From assembly GCF_913057115.1 (NCBI RefSeq), contig NZ_CAJXNN010000001.1, positions 54,441 through 118,440 on the forward strand: 64,000 bases of DNA, written 5' to 3'. Positions 34,177 to 43,531 of the stretch are shown one piece after another. The stretch comes from an uncultured Roseovarius sp. (lineage in GTDB: Bacteria; Pseudomonadota; Alphaproteobacteria; Rhodobacterales; Rhodobacteraceae). The notes under the pieces were generated by a model that was given only the letters and a program-made list of their open reading frames with translations, ran no database searches and was not told where the DNA came from. How positions within the stretch are numbered: the stretch's first letter is position 1; every line of letters starts with the position of its first letter. The position numbers and the translations under genes were made by a program.

Positions 34177-36923
34177 TGCTTGGCCCCATCGGATTTACCG
34201 TGCCTTGGCTTTTGGTGGCGCTGGCGGCGCTGCCGATCCTGTGGCTGATCCTGCGGGCGGTGCCGCCCGCACCCATTCGCCGCCGCTTTCCCGGCGTGGC
34301 GCTTTTGCTGGGCCTGCGGGATGATGACAGCGTCACGGACCGGACGCCTTGGTGGCTGTTACTGCTGAGGATGCTGGCAGTGGCGGCGATAATTATCGGG
34401 CTGGCCGGGCCGGTCTTGAACCCGCGCGGCGAAGGGGAAGAGGCCCGCACCGGGCCGCTTTTGATCGTGCTGGATGCCTCATGGGCCAGTGGGCGCGATT
34501 GGCCGGCGCAGGCGGATTTGCTGGAGTCGATGCTGGCCGAGGCGGGGCGCGCGGCGCGGCCCGTGGCCCTTTTGCGGCTGTCGGACCCTGAGCCTGCGGC
34601 CTTTCAGGCAGCGGAGGCGTGGCGCACGCGGCTGACCGGGTTGGCCCCCAATCCTTGGGCGCCAGAGATGCAGGGCGCGGCCGAGTTTTTGCCGGAGGGT
34701 GATTTTGAAACCCGCTGGTTCTCGGACGGGTTGGCACGCGAGGGGCGCGAGGATTTGCTTGCGGCGCTTGAGGCGCGCGGTGCGGTGACGGTGCATGAAA
34801 GCCCCGCGCCCACCTTTGCCCTGCGCCCTGCAGTGATGGCCGATGGTATTGTCGAACTGACCGCCCTGCGCGCGCGGCCCGGTGGGGAACGCGAAGTGAC
34901 CGTCGAGGCGCATGGCCGTGACCCGCAAGGGATTGCGCGGCTCTTGGCCAGCCTGCCACTGACATTTGCCGAAGGGGAGGTTCAGGCCACAGGTGAGCTT
35001 TCCCTGCCTGCGGAGTTGCGCGCCCGCCTGACCCGGTTCGAAATTGCCGGACAGCCGCAGGCCGGGGCCGTGAGCCTGACCGACGATAGCCTGAAGCGGC
35101 GCGAGGTGGCCTTGATTGCCGGGCGTGAGGACCGCGAGGGATTGGAGCTTTTGTCGCCGCTGCATTACCTTGAGCAGGCTCTGGAGCCGTCGGCGGATAT
35201 GCTGGATGGCGCGTTGATGGATATCCTGCCAGCCAACCCTGATGTGATCGCACTGGCCGATGTGGCCACGCTGGCCGCTGCCGAGCAGGAGGCGCTTTTG
35301 GAGTGGACCGAAGACGGCGGGATGCTGTTGCGCTTTGCCGGGCCGCGCCTTGCGGCCTCGGATATTTCCCGCGAGACCGAGGCCCCCTTGATGCCCGTGC
35401 GCCTTCGGGCCGGAGGGCGCAGCGTGGGCGGGGCGATGTCGTGGGGCGAACCCAAGGCGCTGGCCCCCTTCACCGAGGACAGCCCGTTTTTCGGCCTTTC
35501 GGTCCCGGATGACGTCACGGTCACGGCGCAGGTCATGGCGCAGCCCGACCCGACGCTGGCCAATCGGGTGATCGCGCAGCTGACCGATGGCACCCCGCTG
35601 GTGACCCGCAAACAGGTGGGTTCGGGGCAGGTTGTCCTGTTCCACGTCACGGCCAATGCCGAATGGTCGAGCCTGCCCTTGTCGGGTCTGTTCGTCCAGA
35701 TGCTGGAGCGGTTGGCGGTGTCCTCGGTGGTGGCGAAACCCGACGCTGCCGAACTTGAGGGGACGACGTGGCAACCGGTGCAGGTTCTGGATGGGTTCGG
35801 GCGGCTGGATGATGCCGGAACGCTGCCCGGGGTTGCCGGGGAAACCCTGATTGAGCCGGTCTTGGGGCCAGGGTTGCGCCCGGGTCTCTATGACGGCCCG
35901 GATCGTCGGCTTGCCCTGAACGTGACAACACCGGACACGACGCTGACCCCCATGGCGTGGCCCGCGCGGGTGCCGGTGGAGGGGCTGGCACGCCCGGCCG
36001 AGGCGCCACTGGGTGGATGGCTTTTGGGATTGGCGATGCTGCTTTTGATGGCGGATATCATTGCCTCGCTCGCCTTGTCGGGGCGGTTGATGCCCCCCCG
36101 CGCCACGGCGGTTCTGGTGGCGGGCCTGATGTTGAGCGATGCTCCGATGGCGCAGGCGCAGCAAGGCACGGACAAGCCGCTTGAAGCCGCAACAGAGGTG
36201 GTGCTGGCGCATGTCTTGACCGGGAATCAAGAGCTTGACGAGACCGCGAATGCCGGGCTTTTTGGTCTGTCCGAGACCCTGTTTTTCCGCACCTCGGTCG
36301 AGCCTGCCGACCCGATTGGGGTTAACCTCGAAACCGATGAACTGGCGGTTTACCCGCTGCTTTATTGGCCGATCACGCGAGATCAGCCGATCCCGTCGGA
36401 TGAGGCCTATGCCAAGCTGAATACATATTTGCGCACCGGGGGAATGATCCTGTTCGACACGCGCGATGCCAACGTGGCGGGCTTCGGGGCCTCTTCGCCC
36501 AATGGTCAGATGCTGCAACGGCTGGCGCAGCCGCTTGATATTCCGCCGCTGGAGCCGGTTCCGGACGATCATGTTCTGACGCGGACCTTTTACCTTTTGC
36601 AGGATTTTCCCGGGCGGCACACGGGGCGCCCCATCTGGGTGGAGGCCGCACCACCCGATGCCGAACAGGTCGAGGGCATGCCGTTCCGCAATCTCAACGA
36701 CAACGTGACGCCGGTGGTGATCGGGGGCAATGATTGGGCTTCGGCATGGGCGATTGATGAACGGGGCAACGCCTTGTTCCCGGTTGGCCGTGGCTATGCC
36801 GGAGAACGGCAGCGCGAGTTGTCGTATCGCTTTGGGGTGAACCTTGTGATGCATGTGCTGACTGGCAATTACAAATCCGATCAGGTGCACGTTCCGGCAC
36901 TACTGGACAGGCTGGGCCAATGA
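34173..36923 (+). CDS. BatA-type / DUF4159 membrane protein
   Basis: The protein has 916 aa. The N-terminus has two transmembrane helices of the BatA type (TIGR02226-like), then a vWA-like region (LLIVLDASW, MIDAS incomplete) and a long periplasmic or cytosolic middle. A third membrane segment lies near residue 620-640. The C-terminal ~220 residues are DUF4159 (DELAVYPLLYWPIT, MILFDTRDAN). It starts with ATGATG overlapping the DUF58 stop and its own end overlaps the next gene, so all four genes are translationally coupled. Confidence 0.88.
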   Translation: MMLGPIGFTVPWLLVALAALPILWLILRAVPPAPIRRRFPGVALLLGLRDDDSVTDRTPWWLLLLRMLAVAAIIIGLAGPVLNPRGEGEEARTGPLLIVLDASWASGRDWPAQADLLESMLAEAGRAARPVALLRLSDPEPAAFQAAEAWRTRLTGLAPNPWAPEMQGAAEFLPEGDFETRWFSDGLAREGREDLLAALEARGAVTVHESPAPTFALRPAVMADGIVELTALRARPGGEREVTVEAHGRDPQGIARLLASLPLTFAEGEVQATGELSLPAELRARLTRFEIAGQPQAGAVSLTDDSLKRREVALIAGREDREGLELLSPLHYLEQALEPSADMLDGALMDILPANPDVIALADVATLAAAEQEALLEWTEDGGMLLRFAGPRLAASDISRETEAPLMPVRLRAGGRSVGGAMSWGEPKALAPFTEDSPFFGLSVPDDVTVTAQVMAQPDPTLANRVIAQLTDGTPLVTRKQVGSGQVVLFHVTANAEWSSLPLSGLFVQMLERLAVSSVVAKPDAAELEGTTWQPVQVLDGFGRLDDAGTLPGVAGETLIEPVLGPGLRPGLYDGPDRRLALNVTTPDTTLTPMAWPARVPVEGLARPAEAPLGGWLLGLAMLLLMADIIASLALSGRLMPPRATAVLVAGLMLSDAPMAQAQQGTDKPLEAATEVVLAHVLTGNQELDETANAGLFGLSETLFFRTSVEPADPIGVNLETDELAVYPLLYWPITRDQPIPSDEAYAKLNTYLRTGGMILFDTRDANVAGFGASSPNGQMLQRLAQPLDIPPLEPVPDDHVLTRTFYLLQDFPGRHTGRPIWVEAAPPDAEQVEGMPFRNLNDNVTPVVIGGNDWASAWAIDERGNALFPVGRGYAGERQRELSYRFGVNLVMHVLTGNYKSDQVHVPALLDRLGQ

Positions 36924-38971
36924 CCTCGACCATCGTATTCGACCCGCTTCTGCCTTGGTGGCTGATTGCCGCCTTGGGCGGCATGATGATGGCGGGGCTG
37001 GCGCTTGCGCTGTGGCGTGGCTTGTCGGGCTGGGCGCTTCGGGGGCTGGCGGCGCTTGTGGTCCTCGCCGCCTTGGCGGGGCCGGTGTATCAGCAGGAAG
37101 ATCGCGCGCCGCTGTCGGATATCGTGCTGCTTTTGGAGGATGAAAGCGCCAGTCAGGGGCTGTCGGACCGCGCCGCGCTGACGGCGCAGGCCGCCCAAGA
37201 CCTTGAGGATCGTTTGAGCGCGCGGCCCAATACCGAAGTGCGCCGGATTACCGTACCCGACGGTCAGGACAACACCGGCACGCAGGCCATGACCGCCCTT
37301 GCCCAAGCCTTGGCCGAAGAGCCGCGCGGGCGGATCGCCGGGGCGATCCTGCTGTCGGACGGGCGGGTGCATGACGCGGAGCGCGCGCCGGACTTGCCCG
37401 CGCCGCTGCATCTGTTGCACACCGGGCGCGAGGGTGACTGGGACCGAAAGTTGACCATCGAGAACGCCCCCGCCTTCGCCATTCTGGGCGAGGAGGTGAC
37501 CATGACCCTGACGATCAGCGACGATGGCGCATCCCCCGACGGCGTGCGGGATGTGCCGCTGGATATCGCCATCGACGGGGAAGAGCCGCAGCGCTTCAAC
37601 GTGCCGCTTGGCCGTGAGATCGACCTGCCGATCACCCTGCCGCATGGTGGGCGCAATGTTTTGCAGTTCACCACGCCCATGGCCGAGGGTGAGTTGACCG
37701 ACCGCAACAACACCGCGTTGGTGCAGATCAACGGCGTACGCGACCGGCTTTCCGTATTGTTGGTTTCGGGCGAGCCGCATCCCGGCGGGCGCACGTGGCG
37801 CAACTTGCTCAAGTCCGACAGTTCGGTGGATTTGGTGCATTTCACAATTCTGCGCCCCCCGGAGAAACAGGATGGCGTTCCGGTGCGGGAGCTGTCGTTG
37901 ATCGCCTTTCCGACGCGGGAGTTGTTCCTTGAGAAGATCGAGGATTTCGACCTGATCATTTTTGACCGCTACAAGCGGCGCGGCATTCTGCCGTCGCTCT
38001 ATCTGGATAACGTGCGCAACTACGTGGAAACCGGGGGCGCGGTGCTGATCGCCGCGGGGCCTGATTTTGCCAGTGCTGACAGCCTCTATCGCACACCGAT
38101 TGAATCGATTGTTCCGGCCCGGCCCACGGCGCGGGTATTGGAAGAGCGTTTCCGTCCGGAGGTGACCGACCTCGGAGAGCGGCATCCGGTCACTGCTGGA
38201 TTGGACCGGGTATTCGAGGGAGAATGGGGCCGTTGGATGCGGCAGATCGAGGTCAGCCAGACCTCGGGCGATGTGGTGATGACGGGGCAGGACGACCGTC
38301 CGCTTCTGGTGCTGGACCGGGTGGGCGAAGGGCGCGTGGCGCTTCTGGCCTCGGATCATGCGTGGCTGTGGAACCGCGGGTTCGAAGGCGGTGGGCCGCA
38401 GTTGGAATTGCTGCGTCGGCTGGCCCATTGGATGATGAAAGAGCCCGAGCTTGAGGAAGAAGCGCTTTGGGCCGAGGCCACGGGCCAGCAGATGCGCATC
38501 ATACGGCGGTCCCTGTCGGAAGAGGTTGGCCCTGTCACCATCACCACACCCTCGGGTGAAGAGGTTGTCCGCGAGTTGGAAGAGGTCAGCCCGGGGCGTT
38601 TCGAGGCACTTTATGATGGGCCGGAAATCGGGCTTTACCGGCTGCAAAACGATGAGCACATGGCCGTGATCGGGCTTGGCCCGGCCTCCCCTGTGGAGTT
38701 CGAGGAAACGATTGCCAGCGCCGAGCCGATTGCCAGCATCCTGGAGGCCACGAATGGCGGCGTGAAACCGGTGGCCGATGGCCTGCCCCGTATCCGCGAG
38801 GTGAATCCGGGGCGTCCCGCATCGGGGCGCGGCTGGATCGGGATTACGCCGAGGGGGGCTTATGAGACCCAAAGCGTGACGCAAACCGCCTTGTTGCCCG
38901 CGTGGCTGGTGTTGCTTTTGGCGGCAGGGTTGATCACCGGCGGTTGGCTGCGTGAGGGGCGGCGCACCTGA
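36920..38971 (+). CDS. Membrane protein with glutamine-amidotransferase-like domain
   Basis: The protein has 683 aa. Two N-terminal helices (residues ~12-60) and one C-terminal helix (~655-675) flank a large soluble part. The middle (about 265-480) resembles the class-I GATase-like fold of uncharacterised MoxR-operon proteins (LSVLLVSGEPHPGGRTWRNLL ... ETGGAVLIAAGPDF), but no catalytic Cys-His pair is evident. A vWA-like start (DIVLLLEDESAS) precedes it. It is the last gene of the MoxR operon. Confidence 0.83.
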   Translation: MTSTIVFDPLLPWWLIAALGGMMMAGLALALWRGLSGWALRGLAALVVLAALAGPVYQQEDRAPLSDIVLLLEDESASQGLSDRAALTAQAAQDLEDRLSARPNTEVRRITVPDGQDNTGTQAMTALAQALAEEPRGRIAGAILLSDGRVHDAERAPDLPAPLHLLHTGREGDWDRKLTIENAPAFAILGEEVTMTLTISDDGASPDGVRDVPLDIAIDGEEPQRFNVPLGREIDLPITLPHGGRNVLQFTTPMAEGELTDRNNTALVQINGVRDRLSVLLVSGEPHPGGRTWRNLLKSDSSVDLVHFTILRPPEKQDGVPVRELSLIAFPTRELFLEKIEDFDLIIFDRYKRRGILPSLYLDNVRNYVETGGAVLIAAGPDFASADSLYRTPIESIVPARPTARVLEERFRPEVTDLGERHPVTAGLDRVFEGEWGRWMRQIEVSQTSGDVVMTGQDDRPLLVLDRVGEGRVALLASDHAWLWNRGFEGGGPQLELLRRLAHWMMKEPELEEEALWAEATGQQMRIIRRSLSEEVGPVTITTPSGEEVVRELEEVSPGRFEALYDGPEIGLYRLQNDEHMAVIGLGPASPVEFEETIASAEPIASILEATNGGVKPVADGLPRIREVNPGRPASGRGWIGITPRGAYETQSVTQTALLPAWLVLLLAAGLITGGWLREGRRT

Positions 38972-39031
38972 CACGGGACCGAACGCGCCGCAGGAGTCCC
39001 AAGGCATCCACGCCTATTTGCGCGATTTGTC

Positions 39032-39253
39032 CTAGAGTGCGCGTGACGGGTTACGAGGACGCGTGGTCCTGCTCCGCGCGGGTTTGGCCGAAGCCTGTGG
39101 ACCCGCCGAACGCTCGGATTGATCCGGAACGCAGATGCACCCCGCCCCGCAACCGCCCACGACATTGCAGGACCGGGACTCACCGCCCTGATCCTCGATG
39201 TTCCGTGGGGCTTTGATGGGCCCGAGGAGAGCGCGAAGAAGAAAACGCAGCAT
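39032..39253 (-). CDS. Small cysteine-rich hypothetical protein
   Basis: The protein has 73 aa, with AGGAG 8 nt before the ATG. A short hydrophobic/basic N-terminus (MLRFLLRALLGPIK) is followed by CNVVGGCGAGCICVPD, four cysteines in 12 residues, and a basic tail. I do not recognise it. The cysteine spacing (C-x5-C-x3-C-x-C) could bind a metal. The good binding site and placement in an otherwise empty gap support it being real. Confidence 0.55.
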   Translation of the reverse strand: MLRFLLRALLGPIKAPRNIEDQGGESRSCNVVGGCGAGCICVPDQSERSAGPQASAKPARSRTTRPRNPSRAL

Positions 39254-39348
39254 TCTGCCGCTCCTGTCTTTGGTTGAGGCCTGCGGTGAGACTGCGCTCA
39301 AAAAGTTAATTCGAGGTTTCCCGATACGGCTCGCCTTTTGACGAGGCC

Positions 39349-39708
39349 CTATCGTGGCACATCGACCCGCGTTGCCGTCTTGGCCCAGCCATCGACGGAA
39401 CAGCGCGGCACGATGAAAACGGCCTGCATGCCGTCGGGTATTTCGACCCCTGAAAGCGCGCGTGTGAAGGGCTGCTCCTCGATATGCGGATGATGCAGGA
39501 CGCGCAAACCAAGGGAATTGCCCGCCTCGTCGCGCACCTCCCAGCCGTCTGCGTAATGGTCCCAGCCTGTATCGGGATGCGCCAATGTGACATGCACTGT
39601 CCATGTCTGCCCACGGTTTTGCAGGTCAACATCAACGACTTGCGGATCGTCCGCCACGGCGGGAAGGGGGCAAAGCGTGATGAGGCAGACAAAGAAAAAG
39701 CGTTTCAT
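39349..39708 (-). CDS. Hypothetical periplasmic protein
   Basis: The protein has 119 aa with a signal peptide (MKRFFFVCLITLCPLPAVA). The mature part is beta-rich, with GWDHYADGWEV and LHHPHIEEQPF, giving several His residues. Family not recognised. It lies 37 nt downstream of the DUF599 gene on the same strand and may be cotranscribed with it. Confidence 0.75.
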   Translation of the reverse strand: MKRFFFVCLITLCPLPAVADDPQVVDVDLQNRGQTWTVHVTLAHPDTGWDHYADGWEVRDEAGNSLGLRVLHHPHIEEQPFTRALSGVEIPDGMQAVFIVPRCSVDGWAKTATRVDVPR

Positions 39709-39745
39709 GGGATGCAGCTTAACTTAGATTGCGCGCGGCTGGCCT

Positions 39746-40453
39746 TCACGTTTCGGTGTCTTCAGCCAACATCAGAACGGCACGGGAATGCGAGGCAAAC
39801 TCACGCCGCAGCAGCACGAGGCAGGTGAAGATCACCGCGCCGATCAAGGCCTCGGGCCCCAATAGCCAAACCGCCGTCGTCAAGGCGAAGTAGGTTGACC
39901 GCAGGCCACGGTTAAAGCCTTTGGCGGCGGTGATATTGATCTCCCCCGCCTTGCGCGCGCGCGGCAGGGCCTTGGGGTGGGCGGGGTCGTTGGGGACAGC
40001 GGACATCAGAACCGCGCAATAGCCAAACAGGCGGTTCGACCAGACGAATTTGAGAAAGGCGTTGGTCAGAAAAATCAACAGAACCAGAATCTTGACCTCC
40101 CACACGATTATGGGGTCGTTCTCCAGTGTGAGGTCTGACGCAACACCCATGAAGCGTTCCATGTTTCCCAGAAGGGCAAGGCAACCACCGATGGCGATCA
40201 TCGTGGCCGAGGCGAAAAAGGCGGTGCCTTGGCGGAGTGAACTGAGGATTTGCGCATCGAATATACGTGGCTCGCGCGAGACCATCTGCACCATCCATTC
40301 GCGCCGGTATTGCGCCATGAGGACCGACACCGAAGGGTAGCTTTGCGGTGGATTTTCAACCAGCAAACCGATTACAATCCACGCGGTCAGCAAAAGCGCG
40401 ACCGCAACAGCATCGGTATTCGAAAAGAGGGTCAGGCGTTCCATCCAGTCCAT
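39746..40453 (-). CDS. DUF599 family membrane protein
   Basis: The protein has 235 aa and four to five hydrophobic segments. SPRLF-type features of DUF599 are seen as VSREPRIFDAQILSSLRQGTAFFASATM and the C-terminal GLRSTYFALTTAVWLLGPEALI. Function unknown. The start at MDWMERL is chosen because codons upstream would overlap the glcD promoter; no strong binding site is visible. Confidence 0.85.
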   Translation of the reverse strand: MDWMERLTLFSNTDAVAVALLLTAWIVIGLLVENPPQSYPSVSVLMAQYRREWMVQMVSREPRIFDAQILSSLRQGTAFFASATMIAIGGCLALLGNMERFMGVASDLTLENDPIIVWEVKILVLLIFLTNAFLKFVWSNRLFGYCAVLMSAVPNDPAHPKALPRARKAGEINITAAKGFNRGLRSTYFALTTAVWLLGPEALIGAVIFTCLVLLRREFASHSRAVLMLAEDTET

Positions 40454-40482
40454 GCTGTGACGATAGCGCCATGCAACGGAAC

Positions 40483-40520
40483 TTGCCAGAAGGGGCAATT
40501 GGTTATATTTATTTACCAAT
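40483..40520 (+). promoter_or_regulatory. Two inverted repeats upstream of glcD
   Basis: TTGCC-N6-GGCAA (40483-40498) is followed at once by ATTGGT-N11-ACCAAT (40498-40520). TGGT...ACCA half-sites are used by GntR/FadR-type regulators (GlcC, PdhR, LldR), but usually with a 3-nt spacer. The second repeat ends 15 nt before the glcD start and covers the ribosome binding region's upstream edge. Confidence 0.45.
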
Positions 40521-40535
40521 AAGGAGTGTTCGCCC

Positions 40536-41975
40536 ATGGAAATGCCCCAGCCAAACCCGGCGATCTTGTCGCGCAAAGCCGACCTGATCGACAAGCTGCG
40601 TGACGCTATGCCCACGGATGCGGTGATTTCCGATCCGATGGAAACCCGCGCCTATGAATGCGATGCGCTGACAGCTTACAAATGTGCGCCCATGGCGGTG
40701 GTTTTGCCCGGCTCGACCGAGGAGGTATCGGCGGCATTGCGTATCTGTCACGCGATGGGGGTTCCGGTGGTGCCGCGTGGTGCGGGAACATCGCTTGCCG
40801 GAGGCGTGTTGCCGACCCAGGACAGCGTGATCTTGGGCGTGTCGCGCCTTACGGATGTTCTGGAAACCAATTATGACGACCGGTTCATCCGGGTCCAATC
40901 GGGGCGCACCAACCTGTCGGTTACGGGCGCGGTCGAGGACAACGGATTCTTTTACGCGCCAGACCCCTCCAGCCAGTTGGCCTGTGCCATCGCAGGCAAC
41001 ATCGCGATGAACTCGGGCGGGGCGCATTGCCTGAAGTATGGTGTGACAACCAACAACCTGATGGGGGTCACGCTGGTTCAGATGGATGGCACCGTTGTGG
41101 AATTGGGCGGCGCGCATATGGATGCGGGTGGTTATGACCTGTTGGGTGTTGTCTGCGGGTCGGAAGGGCAGCTTGGTGTCGTGACAGAGGCCACCCTGCG
41201 CATTCTGCCCAAACCCGAAGGCGCGCGGCCGGTTTTGATGGGCTATGACAGCAACGAGGTGGCCGGGCAGGTTGTCTCGGACATCATCAAGGCAGGTGTG
41301 CTGCCGGTGGCGATCGAGTTCATGGACCGCCCCTGTATCCGCGCCTGCGAGGCCTTTGCCAAGGCGGGGTATCCCGATTGCGAGGCCTTGCTGATCGTCG
41401 AGGTTGAAGGCAGCGAGGCCGAGATTGACGAGCAGTTGGAAACGATCATCGGGATCGCCCAGACCCATAAACCCGTGGACCTGCGCCAAAGCACCAGCGC
41501 CGAGGAAAGCGCGCGTATCTGGCTGGGCCGGAAATCGGCCTTCGGGGCGATGGGGCAGATCAATGATTACATGTGTCTTGATGGTACGATCCCGGTGAGC
41601 CAACTGCCTTTCGTGCTGCGCCGGATTGGCGAGATGTCGAAGGAGTTTGGCCTTGATGTGGCCAACGTGTTCCACGCGGGCGACGGCAACATGCACCCCT
41701 TGATCCTCTACAATGCCAATACGCCGGGCGACCTTGAGAAATGCGAGGCGCTTGGCGCGGAAATCCTCAAGCTCTGCGTCGAGGCGGGCGGGTGCCTGAC
41801 CGGAGAGCATGGCGTGGGCATCGAGAAACGCGATCTGATGCTGGATCAATACGCGCCCGAGGACTTGGATATCCAGATGGCGGTCAAGGATGTGTTCGAC
41901 CCCAAGTGGCTCTTGAACCCGGCCAAGGTTTTCCCTTTGAGCAACAGCGAGGCACGCCGTATTGCCGCCGAATGA
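40536..41975 (+). CDS. glcD: Glycolate oxidase, FAD-binding subunit GlcD
   Basis: The protein has 479 aa. It oxidises glycolate (or D-lactate) to glyoxylate using FAD, with GlcE and GlcF. The PCMH FAD-binding domain includes PRGAGTSLAGG and the C-terminal domain includes NVFHAGDGNMHP and GEHGVGIEK. AAGGAG precedes the ATG. It is first in the operon; electrons probably pass to the quinone pool. Confidence 0.95.
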   Translation: MEMPQPNPAILSRKADLIDKLRDAMPTDAVISDPMETRAYECDALTAYKCAPMAVVLPGSTEEVSAALRICHAMGVPVVPRGAGTSLAGGVLPTQDSVILGVSRLTDVLETNYDDRFIRVQSGRTNLSVTGAVEDNGFFYAPDPSSQLACAIAGNIAMNSGGAHCLKYGVTTNNLMGVTLVQMDGTVVELGGAHMDAGGYDLLGVVCGSEGQLGVVTEATLRILPKPEGARPVLMGYDSNEVAGQVVSDIIKAGVLPVAIEFMDRPCIRACEAFAKAGYPDCEALLIVEVEGSEAEIDEQLETIIGIAQTHKPVDLRQSTSAEESARIWLGRKSAFGAMGQINDYMCLDGTIPVSQLPFVLRRIGEMSKEFGLDVANVFHAGDGNMHPLILYNANTPGDLEKCEALGAEILKLCVEAGGCLTGEHGVGIEKRDLMLDQYAPEDLDIQMAVKDVFDPKWLLNPAKVFPLSNSEARRIAAE

Positions 41976-42005
41976 TGCCCTACTGACAGGTTTGGATAAG
42001 TGACG

Positions 42006-43169
42006 ATGTTGACACCCCAAAGCGAAGCCGAATTGGCCGAGATCGTGGCCGGGGCCGATGCCCCCTTGCGCATCATCGGGGGCGGTACACGGCCCATCGG
42101 AACACCCAAGGCGGGTGAGGTTCTTTCGACTGCGGGGCTGAGCGGGATCAGCCTGTATGAACCCGGCGCCCTGACCATCGTGGCGAAGGCGGGTACGCCT
42201 GTGGCCGAGATCGAGGCGGCCTTGGCCGAGGAAGGCCAGATGCTGGCCTTTGAGCCGATGGATCATCGCCAGTTGCTTGGCACGAGCGGCACGCCGACGA
42301 TCGGCGGCGTGGTGGCGGGCAATATCTCGGGACCGCGGCGGGTTTCGTCGGTGGGGGCGTGCCGGGATAGCCTTTTGGGGGTGCGCTTTGTCGATGGCAT
42401 GGGCCGTATCCTGAAGAACGGCGGGCGGGTGATGAAGAACGTCACCGGCTATGACCTCAACAAACTGATGTGCGGATCATGGGGCACGCTTGGGGTGCTG
42501 AGCGAAGTGGCCTTGAAGGTGCTGCCGCGCCCGGCCGCCACCGCGACCTTGACGCTTTCGGATGTCTCGCCGGATCGTGCCGTGCCTGCGATGGCCGCGG
42601 CCCTTGGCACGCCGTTCGAGGTGAACGGCGCGTTTTACGGGCCGTATGGCGAGAGTGCCGGGGTCATGCATATCCGGGTTGAGGGGGCTTTGACCTCGGT
42701 GAAATACCGGGCGGCGGAATTGGCGAAATGCCTTGCCCCCTATGGCGAGGCAAAGGTGGAAACCGACGCCGAGGCCTGTCGTGAGCTTTGGGCCGGGATC
42801 AGGGATATGACCTATCTGGCTGATAAGCCGGTGATCCTGCGGTCCTCGATCAAGCCCAGTGACGCGCCGGGATTTGTCGGCGAACTGCAATCGGCGCAGC
42901 ATTATTTCGACTGGGGCGGCGGATTGATCTGGTCTGCGGCGGAAGCGGCACCGGAAGAGGGCGCGCGCGCCCTTGTCACCGCCATGCATCAGGCGATGGC
43001 ACGGACAGGCGGCCATAGCACACTTTTGAAGGCCCCGGAGGTCCTGCGCCAAGGGCTGCCGACCTTCCAGCCATCCAAGCCCGCGGTGGCGGCGATAGAG
43101 GCCGGGTTGCGCCAGAAGTTCGACCCCAAGAGCCTGTTCAACCCTGGCCTTATGGGGCAAGCGGCATGA
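42006..43169 (+). CDS. glcE: Glycolate oxidase subunit GlcE
   Basis: The protein has 387 aa, a second FAD-binding (PCMH) protein of the complex: PLRIIGGGTRPIG, GTSGTPTIGGVVAGNISGPRR and NVTGYDLNKLMCGSWGTLG match GlcE. A GTG two codons upstream is an alternative start. It overlaps the following small membrane gene by 4 nt. Confidence 0.95.
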   Translation: MLTPQSEAELAEIVAGADAPLRIIGGGTRPIGTPKAGEVLSTAGLSGISLYEPGALTIVAKAGTPVAEIEAALAEEGQMLAFEPMDHRQLLGTSGTPTIGGVVAGNISGPRRVSSVGACRDSLLGVRFVDGMGRILKNGGRVMKNVTGYDLNKLMCGSWGTLGVLSEVALKVLPRPAATATLTLSDVSPDRAVPAMAAALGTPFEVNGAFYGPYGESAGVMHIRVEGALTSVKYRAAELAKCLAPYGEAKVETDAEACRELWAGIRDMTYLADKPVILRSSIKPSDAPGFVGELQSAQHYFDWGGGLIWSAAEAAPEEGARALVTAMHQAMARTGGHSTLLKAPEVLRQGLPTFQPSKPAVAAIEAGLRQKFDPKSLFNPGLMGQAA

Positions 43170-43531
43170 TCCTGGAATTGACATTCGCGGTTATTTTCGT
43201 GGCAGGGCCGGCAGCCTTCTGGGTGTTGTCCAAACAAGACGCAACACGGCGATACTTCATAGTTCTCTGGGTGGCCACGGTTGGCCTGTTGGCAGGAGCC
43301 TATGGCGTCGGAACCTACGGGATAAACCTAAGCCTTGGGGCATTTCACACGGGGCTGATCGTGCTTGTGGCGTTCTGGCTGTCGTGGATTGGCATGCTGT
43401 CGCTGATCATGTTGGCGGTCAAACGGCAGGTCGCGTCAACCGCTGTGCGCCGTGTGGCCTTTGCGATTGGCGCGATTGCGACCACCCTGCCCTGGTTCGG
43501 GCTATATGCAGCAAGAATGTTGGCGGAATAG
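43166..43531 (+). CDS. Small membrane protein inside the glc operon
   Basis: The protein has 121 aa with four predicted transmembrane helices (about 3-21, 32-52, 60-84, 95-115) and few charges. I do not recognise a family. It is locked between glcE and glcF: its ATG overlaps the glcE stop and glcF begins at the next base after its stop. A membrane anchor or quinone-interaction subunit for the glycolate oxidase complex is inferred from position only. Confidence 0.8.
   Translation: MILELTFAVIFVAGPAAFWVLSKQDATRRYFIVLWVATVGLLAGAYGVGTYGINLSLGAFHTGLIVLVAFWLSWIGMLSLIMLAVKRQVASTAVRRVAFAIGAIATTLPWFGLYAARMLAE

Noticed and set aside
34479..39007. Open frames of 803 and 708 codons opposite the MoxR operon membrane proteins
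   Set aside because: They mirror the plus-strand BatA/DUF4159 and GATase-like genes, which have overlapping starts, transmembrane helices and family motifs. The minus frames have none.
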